From the NCBI RefSeq assembly GCF_005877885.1, contig NZ_VCHY01000007.1:227033-291032 (forward strand): DNA of 64,000 bases, in the 5' to 3' direction. Source of the DNA: Labilibacter sediminis (lineage in GTDB: Bacteria > Bacteroidota > Bacteroidia > Bacteroidales > Marinilabiliaceae). The translations under genes and the position numbers were made by a program. Each line of letters opens with the position of its first letter. Within the stretch, counting starts at the first letter, position 1. A model generated the notes under the pieces. That model was not told where the DNA came from. It saw nothing but the letters and a program-made list of their open reading frames with translations, and did no database searches. Of the stretch, positions 62,819 to 64,000 are shown piece after piece.

Positions 62819-63220
62819 TTACTTATCGGCGTTAAAAGAAATACTTCCTGATCCTCCATCCTTATCGCATGTTCTTACTGCATTTAGCTTAAGTCCTTTG
62901 TCCGGCTTCGTGATTTCTATCTTTAATTTTCTTTCGTAAGTTCCAACTCGTGTTTCCTTCCATTGGGTGGCACCTAAAATCTTCATCCCATCATAGGTGA
63001 ATTTGGTAGCTTTTATTCCTTCCGGACAAACACGATGAGTAAACAGAATTTTAACTTTAACAACCAATATATCCCCCTCCTCGTAGACTTCTTTAACGTT
63101 ATCTACCACATCGAAGGATATATCACATGCTCTGGTTTCAAATAAACCTGAAAAAGAAAATAGTAATACAAAAAGAAACAGGTACTTAGATCTACCTGAC
63201 ATTTTTTTAAACTGTAACAT
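62819..63220 (-). CDS. Small exported protein of unknown function
   Basis: A 133-residue protein with a signal peptide (LFLFVLLFSFSGLFETRA) and a compact beta-rich mature domain starting CDISFDVV. Three cysteines remain in the mature part: the first residue, one in THRVCPEG and one in RTCDKDGG. The start at 63220 gives a long N-terminus; an in-frame ATG at 63202 (MSGRSKYLFLF) is a reasonable alternative. Family not recognised. First structural gene after the sigma factor gene and 20 bp before the NapH-like gene, so it probably belongs to the same envelope module. Confidence 0.75.
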   Translation of the reverse strand: MLQFKKMSGRSKYLFLFVLLFSFSGLFETRACDISFDVVDNVKEVYEEGDILVVKVKILFTHRVCPEGIKATKFTYDGMKILGATQWKETRVGTYERKLKIEITKPDKGLKLNAVRTCDKDGGSGSISFNADK

Positions 63221-63286
63221 AATTCAAACCTTTTTTTATCTTGTTTTATATATGTCACAGTCCGCATTAAAAACTTGCGGTGTAAA

Positions 63287-63865
63287 TCAACTTTTTTTAT
63301 AAAATTCGAGTAATTTTTTTTGAAGTCCCTTTTTTGCACGAAACAACAATGATTCTACTGAAGAAACAGAAGTATGCATTGTTTCGGCAATCTCTGCATA
63401 AGACAGGTCATTATATTTAGCTAATACAAAAGCTATTCTTTGGTTCTCCGGCAAGGAATTCACTGCCAGATGAAGGGCATGAGCATTTTCTACTTGTTCT
63501 AATTTTTTCTGTGGATCGAAAGAATCAGCACTTTCTAATTTATTTATCCCGGATGATTTTTCATTTTCAACAAGTGAAATATGTTTGCTCCGATTTTTAT
63601 GACTCCTTAAATAGTTCAGGCTTCTATTTACAGCAATACGATACAGCCAGGTAGTAAACTTTGAATCACCACGAAATGTATGGATACTTTGATAAACTTC
63701 TATAAATACCTCCTGCAAAACATCCTCTGCCCAATCTTTATGGTGCAATAAACCCAAGGCTGTCTGAAACACCATTTGTTTATGTTTTTCAAACAGTTGT
63801 TTAAAAACCTTTTTGTCTCCTTTAATGACCCGAGCAATTAAATCCTGTTCTTGCATCAAGCACAA
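63287..63865 (-). CDS. ECF RNA polymerase sigma factor
   Basis: A 192-residue sigma-70 family ECF protein. Region 2 (GDKKVFKQLFEKHKQMVFQT; WAEDVLQEVFIEVY; FTTWLYRIAVNRSLNYLRSH by position 72-91) and region 4 (LPENQRIAFVLAKYNDLSYAEIA, positions about 138-160) are complete, joined by a longer acidic linker. It heads the seven-gene cluster and probably controls it. The anti-sigma gene is five genes further on, not adjacent as usual. ATGs at 63865 and 63856 are both possible starts. Confidence 0.93.
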   Translation of the reverse strand: MCLMQEQDLIARVIKGDKKVFKQLFEKHKQMVFQTALGLLHHKDWAEDVLQEVFIEVYQSIHTFRGDSKFTTWLYRIAVNRSLNYLRSHKNRSKHISLVENEKSSGINKLESADSFDPQKKLEQVENAHALHLAVNSLPENQRIAFVLAKYNDLSYAEIAETMHTSVSSVESLLFRAKKGLQKKLLEFYKKS

Positions 63866-63927
63866 ATTAATAATATATTCATATGCAATGCAAAATTGCA
63901 GAAATAAACTTCAGGGATTTCGCTTTA

Positions 63928-64000
63928 ACCCGCAATATGCGTTAGAAAACCTATTACGTAATGAAACTACTGCCAATCAAGGCGTAAACTAACTTGTTTC
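63928..64000. repeat. ACCCG-family MITE-like element, cut by window edge
   Basis: Starts ACCCGCAATATGCGTTAG and runs off the window. It is nearly identical over its visible length to the left part of the diverged copy at 24970 (CTATTACGTAATGAAACTAC shared). Confidence 0.65.

Noticed and set aside
63103..63339. 78-codon minus-strand open frame between the sigma factor and the small exported protein
   Set aside because: It overlaps the signal-peptide region of the exported protein in another frame and shows no domain.

Overview
The window comes from a Bacteroidota chromosome, most likely Bacteroidales/Marinilabiliales-like. It is AT-rich and carries a SusC/SusD/SusE starch locus, a type IX secretion C-terminal sorting domain, a reporter-type 7TM-DISM kinase, a two-component-propeller kinase, LytTR regulation and MutS2. 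A few promoters fit the Bacteroidota TAnnTTTG -7 box. No tRNA, rRNA, integrase, transposase or CRISPR array was found. The genus is inferred from gene content only.

Layout. 1-5.4 kb: 5' part of gcvP (runs off the left edge), a 41-bp palindromic repeat array, a glyoxalase II-like hydrolase, pcm and a polyprenyl-phosphate sugar transferase. 5.5-24.7 kb: a complete alpha-glucan locus. On the minus strand are susC, susD, susE and two GH13 amylases; on the plus strand are a LacI-type regulator, a sugar MFS transporter, beta-phosphoglucomutase, a GH65 maltose phosphorylase and a SusA-like GH13. LacI-type operators sit on both sides of the regulator gene: a 36-bp perfect palindrome before susC and two TGCAAACGGTTGCA boxes before the transporter. 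The locus suggests cleavage outside and in the periplasm, import of maltose, then phosphorolysis to glucose plus glucose-6-phosphate.

24.7-38.3 kb: MITE-like repeats, a small CWC zinc-ribbon-like protein, a 7TM-DISM histidine kinase with two membrane-protein genes, and an RND efflux operon followed by its own LytS/LytTR pair. 38.3-45.5 kb: an alpha/beta hydrolase in a cassette-like frame of inverted repeats; a CBM9-like lipoprotein; an hvfABC (bufferin/oxazolin) copper-binding RiPP cluster; an EamA transporter; and a DUF5655 gene broken by two MITE insertions. 45.5-58.0 kb: a propeller histidine kinase, a NiCoT/RcnA-like membrane protein, mutS2, a receiver-SpoIIE phosphatase, ppdK and a dihydroorotate dehydrogenase-like protein.

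58.4-63.9 kb: seven same-strand genes. They encode an ECF sigma factor, a small exported protein, a NapH/NosR-like membrane Fe-S protein, an outer-membrane barrel candidate, a Tat-exported lipoprotein with ten 4Fe-4S motifs, an anti-sigma factor and a Spy/CnrX-like periplasmic protein. This looks like a stress- or metal-controlled envelope electron-transfer module and is the best candidate here for an undescribed system. The hvf cluster is the second most interesting locus.

Short MITE-like elements are scattered from 22.6 kb to the right edge. Several have clear target duplications and most share a central CATAGC/GCTATG-type palindrome.
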